Positions 1 to 8,762 of a stretch of 64,000 nt of DNA are shown here, piece by piece. The notes below the pieces were generated by a model. It worked only from the letters and a program-made list of their open reading frames with translations. It did not search any database and had not been told where the DNA came from. This DNA is from Candidatus Gastranaerophilales bacterium (GTDB lineage: Bacteria > Cyanobacteriota > Vampirovibrionia > Gastranaerophilales > Gastranaerophilaceae), in NCBI GenBank assembly GCA_944323695.1, contig CALUTI010000001.1, positions 124,001 through 188,000 on the forward strand, read 5' to 3'. Numbering within the stretch: position 1 is the stretch's first letter; every line of letters begins with the position of its first letter. The translations under genes and the position numbers were made by a program.

Positions 1-60
1 ATTATAATGAGATTGCGACGGTCGCTTCGCTCCCTCGCAATGACATATGTTCTCAAAACC
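1..60. repeat. REP-like palindromic repeat at the window edge
   Basis: About positions 10-42 form an imperfect palindrome: attgcga at one end pairs with tcgcaat at the other, around a GC-rich core containing gcttcgct. This is the look of the short dispersed extragenic palindromes common in bacterial chromosomes. It lies where the downstream part of the adjoining minus-strand leader ORF would be. Only one copy is visible here, so its repetitive nature is inferred from its form. Confidence 0.5.
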
Positions 61-185
61 CTTGCTATTTTTTTCGCCAACTTCCGGTATATTCTCACCA
101 ACAACCCGTGTGTCGGGTCCAGCGGCACGCTGGCTACTTAGGAGAGACGCCCCACCCCGTTTTTGATTTTTTTCATCATTTCCAT
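1..185 (-). pseudogene. 5' end of a G-tract prepilin-type leader ORF, out of frame, cut by the window edge
   Basis: An ATG at 183-185 (minus strand) follows a good Shine-Dalgarno sequence (aaaggag, 8 nt spacer). The ORF reads MEMMKKIKNGVGRLS and stops at 138. Adding one base in the GGGGTGGGG tract opens the alternative frame, which continues as NGVGASLLSS and stays open to position 1. The tract and the bases after it match the start of the prepilin gene at 31655 (G-run, then gcgtctc and ctaagtag). No hydrophobic prepilin segment is seen before the edge; the frame runs into the REP-like repeat. It could be a decayed prepilin gene or a switchable one whose body lies outside the window. Confidence 0.45.
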
Positions 186-239
186 TTGCTTTTCTCCTTT
201 CCTTAAGTTAATTATAGCAATTTTGAAAAAGTTTAGCAA

Positions 240-1868
240 CTATTTATTGCGCTTTAGTTTTTTCTTCAAAGAATTTTTAGCAAAATCAATTGCATCAATT
301 TCTGAATAGAATATGTGATGCTCGCCGATTTCCTTGATGATAGAATGTTTTTCGAGCTGTTCATACAATCTTTTATCATGGATTACCAGAAGTATTTTTA
401 TATGCTGGCCTTTTAATCTTAAAACAATATCTTCAAAGGCAAATATTGCTGAAATATCCAGCAAATCATTCACATCATAATTAAGAATAAGGTATTTTGT
501 TCCTAAAAGTTCATCAAACTGCGCAATCAACTGCGTTGCAGAGCCGAAGAAAAATTGACCGTCTATATGCACAACTCGAATTTTGTGGTGATAATCGTGC
601 TCAAGACTTCTTTCAAGCTCGATAATTTCCTTATCATAAACCGTTTTCTGAACCAATTTAGCGCTATCAGCAGTCTTTTTAGCATATAAAAGTGCAGCAA
701 GAACAATTCCCGCACCGACCGCAACTATAAGGTTATAAAACACAGTTAAAATAAATACAACAGCTAAAACGCACAAATCATCTTTTGAAGCGTACTTAAT
801 AACCTTAAGTAACTTCATATCAATTATATCGTAACCGATTTTGATTAAGATACCGGCAAGGACTGCAAGCGGGATTTCTGCAACAAACCCGGAAAACTTA
901 AAAAGCAGAAGTAAAAGTACAATCGGACTTACAATTGCAGCAATTTTTGTTGTGGCACCGGCTTTTAAAGCTGCAACAGTTCGCATTGTTGCAGCAGCAC
1001 CCGGGACACAACCCGTCAAGGCACAGCAAATATTTCCTATGCCTTGCGCAGCGATTAAATGTTTCGGATTATTTTTTGATTTTGTTAAAGAGTCGCACAC
1101 CAACCCTGTTAATAAACTTTCCGATGATAAGATTACCGCAAGCGTGATTGCGTATTGCAAATTATTTATTATTTGTGCAAAAGTTGCATGCGGTAAAATA
1201 AATTTAGGAAAATCAATAGAAATCGCATTTATTTTATCGACATTAAACCCGAAGTTTATTGAAATAAAGGTACAAATTATTAATGCAATTACAGTTGAAG
1301 GTATGAATTTATTCACTCTTTTAGGCATTAAAAATACAATTAAAAGAGTCAACACACCCAAAATCAAAGCATCATAATTTATTGCCCCTAAATTAACAAA
1401 TAATTTTTGAATGCTTTCGATAGTGCTGGACAAAGTAGGATGCCCGATTAAAGGGTTTATCTGCAGAATTATAATAATAACGCCGACACCGTTCATAAAG
1501 CCTGATATAACAGGATAAGGAACATATTTAACTATACTCAATAGCTGTGTCAATGAAAGTATTATCTGGAAAATACCCGCAAGCGCAATAATTAAAATAA
1601 CGGAATTTATATCCTGCCCCATGGCGTGCATAATTGACGCCGTAACAATTGCGGCAGGGCCTGTAATTCCTGAAATCATTGGAGTTTTCGTTCCTAAAAT
1701 CCCGGCGATAAAACACAAAATTATAGCGCCCCAAAGTCCTGCGCCTGCCCCGAATCCTGTTGCGACACCAAAAGCTAACGCCTGAGGTAAGGCAATTATT
1801 GCCGAATTTAGACCGCCTAAAATATCTCCGAGAAAAATTTCCGCTTTTGTCTTTAATGTTGAAATCAT
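240..1868 (-). CDS. SulP family inorganic anion transporter with STAS domain
   Basis: A 542-aa polytopic inner-membrane protein. Residues of about 10-400 are a run of hydrophobic segments with the N-terminal SulP signature near residue 14 (DILGGLNSAIIALPQALAFG). Residues of about 415-530 form a soluble STAS domain. SulP proteins move sulfate, bicarbonate or other anions; the substrate cannot be read from the sequence. Length is normal for the family. No clear SD precedes the ATG. It is divergent from deoC, sharing a short AT-rich intergenic region, and is followed on the same strand by the leader ORF at 185. Confidence 0.92.
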   Translation of the reverse strand: MISTLKTKAEIFLGDILGGLNSAIIALPQALAFGVATGFGAGAGLWGAIILCFIAGILGTKTPMISGITGPAAIVTASIMHAMGQDINSVILIIALAGIFQIILSLTQLLSIVKYVPYPVISGFMNGVGVIIIILQINPLIGHPTLSSTIESIQKLFVNLGAINYDALILGVLTLLIVFLMPKRVNKFIPSTVIALIICTFISINFGFNVDKINAISIDFPKFILPHATFAQIINNLQYAITLAVILSSESLLTGLVCDSLTKSKNNPKHLIAAQGIGNICCALTGCVPGAAATMRTVAALKAGATTKIAAIVSPIVLLLLLFKFSGFVAEIPLAVLAGILIKIGYDIIDMKLLKVIKYASKDDLCVLAVVFILTVFYNLIVAVGAGIVLAALLYAKKTADSAKLVQKTVYDKEIIELERSLEHDYHHKIRVVHIDGQFFFGSATQLIAQFDELLGTKYLILNYDVNDLLDISAIFAFEDIVLRLKGQHIKILLVIHDKRLYEQLEKHSIIKEIGEHHIFYSEIDAIDFAKNSLKKKLKRNK

Positions 1869-1898
1869 ATTCAGAATTTTAACATAAAAATTATATGC

Positions 1899-1921
1899 TA
1901 TAATTAAATATTATAAGGAGA
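1899..1921 (+). promoter_or_regulatory. -10 box and SD of the deoC-flhB operon
   Basis: A consensus TATAAT lies at 1899-1904 and the SD aaggaga sits just before the deoC ATG at 1926. The -35 region (around 1877) is a poor match. The site lies in the short gap shared with the divergent SulP gene. Confidence 0.5.
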
Positions 1922-1925
1922 GATT

Positions 1926-2567
1926 ATGGAAAAATATATTGAACACACACTTTTAAAACAAGATGCAACAGAAAAAGATTTCATCAATTTATTTGAAGAA
2001 GCAAAAAAATATCACTTCTTAGGAGTTTGCGTAAATCCTTGCTATGTAAAATTTGCAAAAGAACATTTAAAAGATTCTGACGTAAAAATCGTAACTGTTA
2101 TAGGATTTCCACTCGGTGCCAATAAAACAGAAGTCAAAGTTTACGAAACAAAATGCGCAATTGAAGACGGCGCAGATGAAATTGATATGGTAATCAACGT
2201 GACCTGGCTTAAAGATAAAAAATATGACTTTATAATAAATGAAATTAAAAAGATAAAAGAAGCTGCCGGTTCTCACATTTTGAAAGTAATCCTTGAAACA
2301 GACCTTTTGACAAAAGACGAAATCAAAAAAGCATGCGAATTATGCATAGAAGCCAAAGCTGATATCGTAAAAACATCAACAGGATTTGTTAAAAACGGTG
2401 TCGGTGCAAAAGAAGAAGATGTTAAGCTAATGTACGAAACAGTTTCACCGTACGGATTACAAGTCAAAGCCTCAGGCGGAATACGCGATAAAGAAACCGC
2501 AGAAAAAATGATTAAAGCAGGCGCAGCACGACTCGGAACGAGTTCAGGCGTAAAGATTGTACAATAA
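1926..2567 (+). CDS. deoC: Deoxyribose-phosphate aldolase
   Basis: A 213-aa class I aldolase that splits 2-deoxyribose 5-phosphate into glyceraldehyde 3-phosphate and acetaldehyde in deoxynucleoside salvage. Visible active-site residues are Asp87 in DEIDMVINV, the Schiff-base Lys149 in VKTSTGF and the partner Lys181 in VKASGG. Length is typical of bacterial DeoC. The start has a strong SD (aaggaga). flhB begins 10 bp downstream, so the two are probably co-transcribed although their functions are unrelated. Confidence 0.96.
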   Translation: MEKYIEHTLLKQDATEKDFINLFEEAKKYHFLGVCVNPCYVKFAKEHLKDSDVKIVTVIGFPLGANKTEVKVYETKCAIEDGADEIDMVINVTWLKDKKYDFIINEIKKIKEAAGSHILKVILETDLLTKDEIKKACELCIEAKADIVKTSTGFVKNGVGAKEEDVKLMYETVSPYGLQVKASGGIRDKETAEKMIKAGAARLGTSSGVKIVQ

Positions 2568-2576
2568 AGGTAACCA

Positions 2577-3638
2577 ATGGCAGATGAAGATAAACAGTTT
2601 GATGCCACTCCCCGAAAACTGGAGCAGGCAAGAAAAGAAGGTCAGGTCGTAAAATCCAAAGACTTTTCGACCGCTATCTCACTGTTGATTCTTTTCTCGG
2701 CAATAGTAGGACTTGCGCCTTTTATCTGGAACCAGATTGTTCAATTATATACACTTTTATATGAGCAAATTCCAAACGGACATCTGTCAAACATAGGTAT
2801 GACATATATTCTTACCGTAACCCTAAAATCTGCGGTTTTAATTATCGGCCCGATACTTTTTCTTGCATGGTTTGTTGCGATAATGGCTGATTTTATTCAG
2901 GTAGGACCGCTGGTTGCAACAGCGCCTCTGGTTCCGAAGCTTGATAAACTTAACCCGACAAAGTATTTTAAAAATATAATGTCTATAAAAACATTATTTG
3001 AACTATTCAAAAACATTCTTAAAGTTGTAATTTTGGGCTACATTGGCTGGAGTGTCTATATGTCACACATTGAAAATATTTTAATGCTTGCGGCAATAGA
3101 TAACAATTTTGCGGTAATGATTGAGTTCGGAAAATTAATAACAGAATTCATTTTCAAAGCATGCATTGCCTTCCTGGTAATTTCAGCTGCCGATTACGGG
3201 GTTACAAAATGGAAATTTCTTAAAGATCAGAAAATGTCCTTTAAAGAGATTAAAGATGAATATAAAAACACGGAAGGCGACCCAAATGTAAAAGCCGCAT
3301 TAAGGCAAAGACGTATGCAAATGCTTCAGCAGGGCATGATGGATGCGGTACCGGAAGCGGATTTTGTTGTGACAAACCCGACACACATTGCCTGCGCTTT
3401 AAAATACAATGCAGAAGAAATGTCTTCACCAATGCTTATTGCAAAGGGAACAGAGCTGATTGCAAAAAAAATAATCAATATTGCAAAAGAACACAATGTT
3501 CCGGTCATAGAAAATGCGCCGGTTGCAAGGGCTTTATTTAAAATGGTCGAGCTAAACCACATGATTCCGCCCGAATTGTACAAAGCAATTGCCGAAATTC
3601 TGCTTTTTGTTTATAATATGAAAAAATCCACCAAATAA
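2577..3638 (+). CDS. flhB: Flagellar/type III export switch protein FlhB
   Basis: A 353-aa protein with four hydrophobic segments in residues 30-210 and a cytoplasmic C-terminal domain. The autocleavage motif NPTH is at residues 267-270, and the N-terminus has the usual ATPRKLEQARKEGQV form. FlhB sits in the export gate and switches substrate specificity between hook and filament proteins. The injectisome homologue SctU is built the same way. The flagellar-type sigma factor directly downstream favours FlhB. No other flagellar gene is in the window. Confidence 0.92.
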   Translation: MADEDKQFDATPRKLEQARKEGQVVKSKDFSTAISLLILFSAIVGLAPFIWNQIVQLYTLLYEQIPNGHLSNIGMTYILTVTLKSAVLIIGPILFLAWFVAIMADFIQVGPLVATAPLVPKLDKLNPTKYFKNIMSIKTLFELFKNILKVVILGYIGWSVYMSHIENILMLAAIDNNFAVMIEFGKLITEFIFKACIAFLVISAADYGVTKWKFLKDQKMSFKEIKDEYKNTEGDPNVKAALRQRRMQMLQQGMMDAVPEADFVVTNPTHIACALKYNAEEMSSPMLIAKGTELIAKKIINIAKEHNVPVIENAPVARALFKMVELNHMIPPELYKAIAEILLFVYNMKKSTK

Positions 3639-3682
3639 ATGGGTTAAATAAATTTAAACTGTAATAATATAATTCTGTAATC

Positions 3683-4345
3683 ATGGTTATGCAAGATAAA
3701 AATAAGTTACAAGAATATATAGAAATCGTCCAAAAAGTAGCGAGGGTTGAGCACAGAAGGATTCCTTCGCACATGGTCGAGTACGAAGAATTGCTTTCTA
3801 TAGGGATAATTGCCGTTCAGGTTTTGATTAAAAATAAGACTCCGGAACAGTTAGAAAAATATAATGCCGCATATATCGCAACTGCAGTCCGCTGGGCAAT
3901 CAGGAACGAATTAAGGATTCGCTATAAATGGTATGCAATGAAGCATAAAGCTGAAGGTGAATATGAAGAAGAGGAAGCAGTAGAAGGAATGGATATGCAG
4001 CATGCAAAAGTCCGCGAAGCCGTATACGAAACAATTCTTTCAATCGACGGACTGGCAGCAGCCGCAAGTGACAACGATTCACCGTTTGATTTTGTAAAAG
4101 ATCCTCATGCACTTCCTGATGAAAATGCAGAGATTACGGAAATGGGAAGAATGATTAGAGAAGCAATCTCTAAACTTCCGCCGAAGGAAAGAACCGTTGT
4201 TGAATACAGATTCTACAGAAACATGCAGGTAAAAGATATCGCAAAACAGGTTGGACTTTCATCTTCAAGAGTTACGCGTATCGTTCAGGCGTCACTGAAT
4301 ACCGTCCGTGAATACCTTAATTCAAAAGAACAATACGGATTTTAG
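3683..4345 (+). CDS. Sigma-70 family factor, probably flagellar (sigma-28/FliA-like)
   Basis: A 220-aa sigma factor. Region 2 lies at about residues 25-95 (YEELLSIGIIAV, then AAYIATAVRWAIRNELR) and region 4 at about 155-212 (KLPPKERTVVEYRFYRNMQV followed by an HTH). No region 1.1 is present. Its size and position after flhB suggest the flagellar class, but region 3 is poorly conserved, so the assignment is an inference. No SD is seen; a TATAAT at 3668-3673 lies 9 nt before the ATG, giving a very short leader. A second in-frame ATG lies at 3689. The end overlaps the convergent nucleotidase gene by 4 bp. Confidence 0.85.
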   Translation: MVMQDKNKLQEYIEIVQKVARVEHRRIPSHMVEYEELLSIGIIAVQVLIKNKTPEQLEKYNAAYIATAVRWAIRNELRIRYKWYAMKHKAEGEYEEEEAVEGMDMQHAKVREAVYETILSIDGLAAAASDNDSPFDFVKDPHALPDENAEITEMGRMIREAISKLPPKERTVVEYRFYRNMQVKDIAKQVGLSSSRVTRIVQASLNTVREYLNSKEQYGF

Positions 4346-5844
4346 TTTGATTTAACTATATTAATTCTTTTGTCATCAACAATGTCAACCGGTCCGTCTT
4401 GTTTCTTGATATAGTCACAGGCAAGTTTATCTTTGTCAAAATTATAGACAGCTTCTGCTTCATGTTTTTTATTCAGCATTGAAAATCCGTCTCCGCCTGT
4501 TGCGTAAAAATCATCCATTGCAACTCTTAAAATCTTATTCGGATTTGGATTATTAATATCAATAGGGGTTTCTTTGCCGTTATCATCAACATAATCAAGC
4601 TTTAACAACTCACCTTTATCATTCATAGTATATTTAAGTCCGGACACCATAACAATTCCCGGCTTGTTATCAGGGTGTACAAAAGAACGTCCGCCGAGTT
4701 TTATGGCTTCAACAAGTTCTTTTTCATTTATTTTTGCGACAACAAGATTATTTTTGAACGGGGTTATTTCTGAAACTTTTCTTGTATCGACCTTTCCTGT
4801 TTCAAAATTTCCGCGGATATTTGCAGCATTCAATAATGCAACATCAACACCCAGCTCTTTTCTCATAGCATCCACCAGAAAATTTCCGTGCGGATTGTTT
4901 TCAATAAGCCTGTTTGCCGGCGCCGGCGGAGCAGAATTAATTTCTCCCACATGTTCAGGTTTGCCGATAATTTGTTCAACTGCGAATTTTGCAGGTAATG
5001 TACGATTGAATAAAGCCGTCGGTATAACGTTATTTTGTACAGATTTAATGACACCGTTTTCGTCAAAATCAACATTTAAGACGCCGAAATATTCACCGTC
5101 TTTGCCCGCTTGAGTAATAACAACAGGTTCATTATCGAGGTTATAAAATAAATTTTTACCTTCTTGAACATCTCTAATCAAATCATGCGAATGCCCGCCT
5201 AAAATAACATCGATTCCTCTGGTCTGCTGTGCTATTTGAATATCATTAGTATAGCCGCTATGAGAAAGGAGGAATATTTTATTTACGCCTTGAGCTTTCA
5301 ATTTATCAACTTCTTTTTGCAAATTAGCGATTGTAGTCGGCAAATCATCAACAGTCAAATCACCTTTTGAAACACCATCTTTCAATCTTTTAAACATATC
5401 GGAAGGGCCAATGCCGACGATACCGTATTTATTACCGTTATGTACCTCTATAGCGGAGTTTACCATAACATCTTTCAGCGCACTTGTATCCTTTGTATGA
5501 ACATTTATGGCACCAAGTTCCTGATATTTTGCACTTTTAGCATTTTCCGCATGGACAGAAGGCATAACATCAAATTCGTGGTTGCCGTTCTGGCGTTTGG
5601 TAATTCCAATCATATCAAGCATTTTGCTGACTGCTCTGCTCAATACAGGATCTTCACCAAGACCGTCATCACCGGAGGAAAGTTTCAACTTGTCCGCAGA
5701 GGTTTCAAAACTGTCAAACATTTGAGATGCTGTATACATACGCTCCAAATTAGGAAGCTTTGCATGGAAATCGTTCATGTGTAAAATACTTACACTTGCT
5801 GGTTTATTATTATTCGGTTGTGATGGTTGAACCGGTTGTATCAT
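4342..5844 (-). CDS. UshA/5'-nucleotidase family metallophosphoesterase, no signal peptide
   Basis: A 500-aa protein with both domains of the family. The N-terminal metallophosphatase (about residues 18-260) has HMNDFHAKL, SSGDDGLGED, GNHEFD and GGHSHD. The C-terminal substrate domain (about 295-460) has NAANIRGNF and the stacking segment FYATGGDGFSML. Such enzymes hydrolyse nucleotides, UDP-sugars or cyclic nucleotides, usually in the periplasm. The N-terminus here is a polar linker (QPVQPSQPNNNKP) and not a signal peptide. Only 1 bp separates it from the upstream cysteine peptidase, so the two should be co-translated. Confidence 0.9.
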   Translation of the reverse strand: MIQPVQPSQPNNNKPASVSILHMNDFHAKLPNLERMYTASQMFDSFETSADKLKLSSGDDGLGEDPVLSRAVSKMLDMIGITKRQNGNHEFDVMPSVHAENAKSAKYQELGAINVHTKDTSALKDVMVNSAIEVHNGNKYGIVGIGPSDMFKRLKDGVSKGDLTVDDLPTTIANLQKEVDKLKAQGVNKIFLLSHSGYTNDIQIAQQTRGIDVILGGHSHDLIRDVQEGKNLFYNLDNEPVVITQAGKDGEYFGVLNVDFDENGVIKSVQNNVIPTALFNRTLPAKFAVEQIIGKPEHVGEINSAPPAPANRLIENNPHGNFLVDAMRKELGVDVALLNAANIRGNFETGKVDTRKVSEITPFKNNLVVAKINEKELVEAIKLGGRSFVHPDNKPGIVMVSGLKYTMNDKGELLKLDYVDDNGKETPIDINNPNPNKILRVAMDDFYATGGDGFSMLNKKHEAEAVYNFDKDKLACDYIKKQDGPVDIVDDKRINIVKSN

Positions 5845-5845
5845 T

Positions 5846-7222
5846 TTATGCCGCCTTATTTTTCATGTCTTTATATATATTTAAACCTTCTACCCAATTA
5901 GGAGTAACAGTTAAGTCATCCGCAACAATACTTTCAGGTAAAGCTGCATGGTGAACTTTTGGGAGAAGATAATCTTCACTGTATTCAACAGGTTTTGTCT
6001 GATTATCATCCGTATCATTGCAAATAAAGGTTAATTTACCCTCAGGACTGCGTTTATAGCCGATAATAGTAATTTCATGCCCGTTAATTATAATATTATT
6101 TTGATCTACCTGAGTATAGCCGATTATTACATTTTCACCCATATCAAGTGCTGACAAAAGATGCCTTTTCATTGTGTCAAAATCTGTTTCGTAGCCGACA
6201 AGTCTAGCATTTTCATCAACAGTTTGATAAGTAACGGAAAGCTTACTTTTATCTTCGACAACAGATTCAGTAAAAGTTTTTTCAAATTCAATCAAGCCTT
6301 TGTCGTTCTGGTTAAATTTACCGAGACGTCTGTCGGTTAATGTATTATAAGACTGCTGTGAACCTACCTGCATAAATGTAGACTGCATCAAAACATCCAG
6401 AGGGGAGCGTTCCAAAGGATCTTTGTTAGTTGTTTGAATTTGAGCTCGGATGATTGCATTTTTATCCGGTGCAAAAGTTAAAACCGCGCTGTCAAAATTG
6501 TCAGCCTCAAACGGGATTTCAAATGCATTCAAAAGCCAGATAGCATCAAGCGCATTATCCGCAAGGTTGCGCAGTTTTATTTCTTTTTGAACCGACATTG
6601 AAGGTGATGACAAGCCTTCCGCAAAACGTGCGAATTCAGCCGGCATTTTTTCTGCAAGGTTAAACTCAATACTTGCTGCAACACAAGTTCCGGAATGTTC
6701 AACGTCAATATCCTGCCCTTCCTTAAAACGTTTCACAAGATTTGTTTCACCATCAGTATTTGCAGCCAAAGCCCTTTGCCTGTATGATTGAGGAATATCG
6801 CCAAACTGCTGGGTAATAACAAACGGATAAGAAATTGTTGCGATTGTATCTTTTAATATGCCTTCCTGGCTCAAACCTTCAGCACGCGGAGTAGTCGCCA
6901 TTTTATAAAGATTATCTAATACAGTGGAATGGTCATTTGATTCGCTGTTTAAAAGAATTCCGCTTTTCAAAAGCAATTCAAGCTGTTTTTTGGTATTTTT
7001 GTCTACCATTTTTAAAAGCTCTGTGTATTTTTGCTTTTCTTCAGAAGACGCAAGAGTTGTACGTTTATTTAATACTCTGTTAGAAGAATTAAACGGAAGA
7101 GAACTTATAGGATTAGAAACAGTTGAAGCAGAAAAAGATGTTGCATTCTTTGCATTATTAAGCTTAACATTTGCAACTGTGCTATAATTATATTGTTGAA
7201 TATTATTAACTGAATCTACCAT
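5846..7222 (-). CDS. Papain-like cysteine peptidase candidate, no signal peptide
   Basis: A 458-aa protein of a family I cannot name. Residues 1-60 are Ser/Asn/Thr-rich and look disordered. Cys180 lies in HSGTCVAAS at a helix start, His382 in NGHEITIIGY and Asn402/Asp403 in ICNDTDDN. That Cys-His-Asn order and spacing match a papain-like fold (transglutaminase or C39-like enzymes are alternatives). The start follows tggagtagga. There is no signal peptide or membrane segment. It is the first gene of a pair with the nucleotidase. The catalytic assignment is an inference from motif order. Confidence 0.65.
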   Translation of the reverse strand: MVDSVNNIQQYNYSTVANVKLNNAKNATSFSASTVSNPISSLPFNSSNRVLNKRTTLASSEEKQKYTELLKMVDKNTKKQLELLLKSGILLNSESNDHSTVLDNLYKMATTPRAEGLSQEGILKDTIATISYPFVITQQFGDIPQSYRQRALAANTDGETNLVKRFKEGQDIDVEHSGTCVAASIEFNLAEKMPAEFARFAEGLSSPSMSVQKEIKLRNLADNALDAIWLLNAFEIPFEADNFDSAVLTFAPDKNAIIRAQIQTTNKDPLERSPLDVLMQSTFMQVGSQQSYNTLTDRRLGKFNQNDKGLIEFEKTFTESVVEDKSKLSVTYQTVDENARLVGYETDFDTMKRHLLSALDMGENVIIGYTQVDQNNIIINGHEITIIGYKRSPEGKLTFICNDTDDNQTKPVEYSEDYLLPKVHHAALPESIVADDLTVTPNWVEGLNIYKDMKNKAA

Positions 7223-7312
7223 TCCTACTCCACATTAATATTAAAAATGAAACACAACAAAAATTGCTAAAATAATAATCCATTTATAAAAAAATGTAAC
7301 AATGAGGGAAAT

Positions 7313-8320
7313 TTGCTAAAGATAAAACCGCTTACAAAAGAACAAATATTAATATCAATAGACAGACTAACAAGATTCAAAAATCCTGAGACTAAATATC
7401 TTAGAGTGTTTAAGGATATTATTACAAACAATCTTACAAGCCCGAAATACAAAAAATCCCAGCTTGATATTATGGATTACTATGAAATAAAGAATATAGC
7501 GGAAGAAATTATAAATTTTTCACTTGAACAGCTGGGTTTTCAGTTAGAAGATGATTATTTGATTAACCAAAGACTTTTGGAGTATGAAAAATCAATATAC
7601 AACATAGATAAAAATACCGAAAATTTATTGAAAAACAGAATAAATTATAAGGCATGCCTGAAACTTATTGATGATAACAGTCCTTTCAATTTAAAATGGC
7701 TGAAAAATCTTGCAGAGTCAAAAGATTTAGTAAAAGACAGAAAAGCATTCGGACTAAAATTCCCGCTTGAAAAAATTGTGATTTCCGAAGGCATAACGGA
7801 AGAAACACTTCTCCCTGAATTTGCGAGGATTTACGGCTATGATTTTGATAAAAACGGAGTTTATATAATATCAGCAGGCGGCAAAAATCAGGTGGTAAAA
7901 CTTTTTTATAAACTGTCAGAGGAGTTAAAAATACCGATTTTTGTTTTGCTTGATAATGATGCACAGGAAAATTACAAAGAAATACAGCCCAGACTAAGAG
8001 ATTTTGACAAGGTGCATGTTCTTAAATGCGGAGAATTTGAAGACGCGCTGCCTGTTGAATTAATCAAAAGAACACTGTCTTACGGACTAAAAAACATATC
8101 CATGATAGAGCTTGAGGCGGTAAATCAGGATATGCGCATGGTAAAAATATTAGAAGAAATATTCAAACACCGCGGAATGCATGAATTTAAAAAGTCAGAA
8201 TTTGCTTTAATGGTTAAAGAAAACCTCAAAGACGAGAAAGATATTTCGTCCGAAATTGCAGATATAATCAAGGAATTAGAAAAAACTTCATTGAACTCAA
8301 AAGTTATGGTTGACAATTAA
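7313..8320 (+). CDS. Stand-alone TOPRIM-domain protein related to OLD-family nucleases
   Basis: A 335-aa protein. The second half carries a TOPRIM core: Glu159 in VISEGITEETLLP and a DxD pair at Asp214/Asp216 in FVLLDNDAQ, the form seen in the nuclease half of OLD (overcoming lysogenization defect) proteins. The usual N-terminal ABC-type ATPase is absent; residues 1-150 are helical and contain no Walker motif. The start is TTG, with gaggg 4 nt upstream, because ATG in that region runs into a stop. It is divergent from the peptidase gene. The promoter of tRNA-Glu overlaps its 3' end. Nuclease activity is an inference. Confidence 0.72.
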   Translation: MLKIKPLTKEQILISIDRLTRFKNPETKYLRVFKDIITNNLTSPKYKKSQLDIMDYYEIKNIAEEIINFSLEQLGFQLEDDYLINQRLLEYEKSIYNIDKNTENLLKNRINYKACLKLIDDNSPFNLKWLKNLAESKDLVKDRKAFGLKFPLEKIVISEGITEETLLPEFARIYGYDFDKNGVYIISAGGKNQVVKLFYKLSEELKIPIFVLLDNDAQENYKEIQPRLRDFDKVHVLKCGEFEDALPVELIKRTLSYGLKNISMIELEAVNQDMRMVKILEEIFKHRGMHEFKKSEFALMVKENLKDEKDISSEIADIIKELEKTSLNSKVMVDN

Positions 8321-8338
8321 TTATGCTTCGGTTATTAT
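8310..8338 (+). promoter_or_regulatory. Promoter of tRNA-Glu
   Basis: TTGACA at 8310-8315, a 17-bp spacer and TATTAT at 8333-8338 give a near-consensus promoter. It overlaps the stop codon of the TOPRIM gene and predicts a start about 13 nt before the tRNA. Confidence 0.7.
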
Positions 8339-8357
8339 AAAAAACGTGAATACACTT

Positions 8358-8430
8358 GCTCCCATCGTCTAGAGGCCTAGGACAACACCCTTTCACGGTG
8401 TAGACGGGGATTCGAATTCCCCTGGGAGTA
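8358..8430 (+). tRNA. tRNA-Glu (TTC)
   Basis: A full cloverleaf can be drawn: acceptor GCTCCCA with TGGGAGT, anticodon stem ACACC/GGTGT with loop CTTTCAC (anticodon TTC), T-arm GGGGA-TTCGAAT-TCCCC, discriminator A. The CCA end is not encoded. Confidence 0.97.
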
Positions 8431-8538
8431 ATTTTTTAGGGAAATACAATGTCAAAACAATTACGACGATTAGCAAATAACTTTAAAAAGGGCTTGTTTA
8501 TATAACGAGAACATTGTTATTTGTTGAAAAAATATACA

Positions 8539-8573
8539 CAAGACCTTTTATAATAGAAGGTCTTGTTTTTTGT
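8539..8573 (+). terminator. Rho-independent terminator after tRNA-Glu
   Basis: Inverted repeat caagacctt / gaaggtcttg with a short A/T loop, followed by TTTTTTG. It lies about 110 bp beyond the tRNA; the stretch between holds only an 18-codon ORF (8449-8505) that I do not trust. Confidence 0.75.
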
Positions 8574-8651
8574 TAAAAAAAGTAAAATTCACATACTAAC
8601 AAAGCAATAAAAATATTTTACGAATTTAAATAAAAAGTGAAAGGAATATAC

Positions 8652-8735
8652 ATGATTTATAATCTGCGACGAAATTCAATAAAAAAGGCGAATGCCCCGA
8701 TCGTCAAATTAATGAACTTAATTTGGGGCTTGTAG
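8652..8735 (+). CDS. Possible 27-aa small protein or leader peptide
   Basis: ATG at 8652 follows gaaagga with 7 nt spacing. The product starts MIYNLRRNSIKKANAP and ends VKLMNLIWGL: a basic start and a hydrophobic end. It ends 27 bp before the membrane-protein gene at 8763. An inverted repeat (aaattaa/ttaattt, flanked by gcccc/ggggc) overlaps its 3' half, so it may be a leader peptide controlling the next gene. No homologue is recognised. Confidence 0.35.
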   Translation: MIYNLRRNSIKKANAPIVKLMNLIWGL

Positions 8736-8762
8736 TAGGTTATAAAATAAGGAAATAATAAG

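Noticed and set aside
841-1377. 178-aa open frame antisense to the SulP gene
   Set aside because: It lies wholly inside the SulP coding region, has no SD and reads as a low-complexity shadow of the membrane segments.
2577-4345. Non-flagellar type III secretion gene cluster
   Set aside because: Only flhB is present and it is next to a flagellar-type sigma factor.
8449-8505. 18-codon ORF after tRNA-Glu
   Set aside because: Weak SD, no hydrophobic or regulatory feature; likely chance in an AT-rich leader of the terminator.
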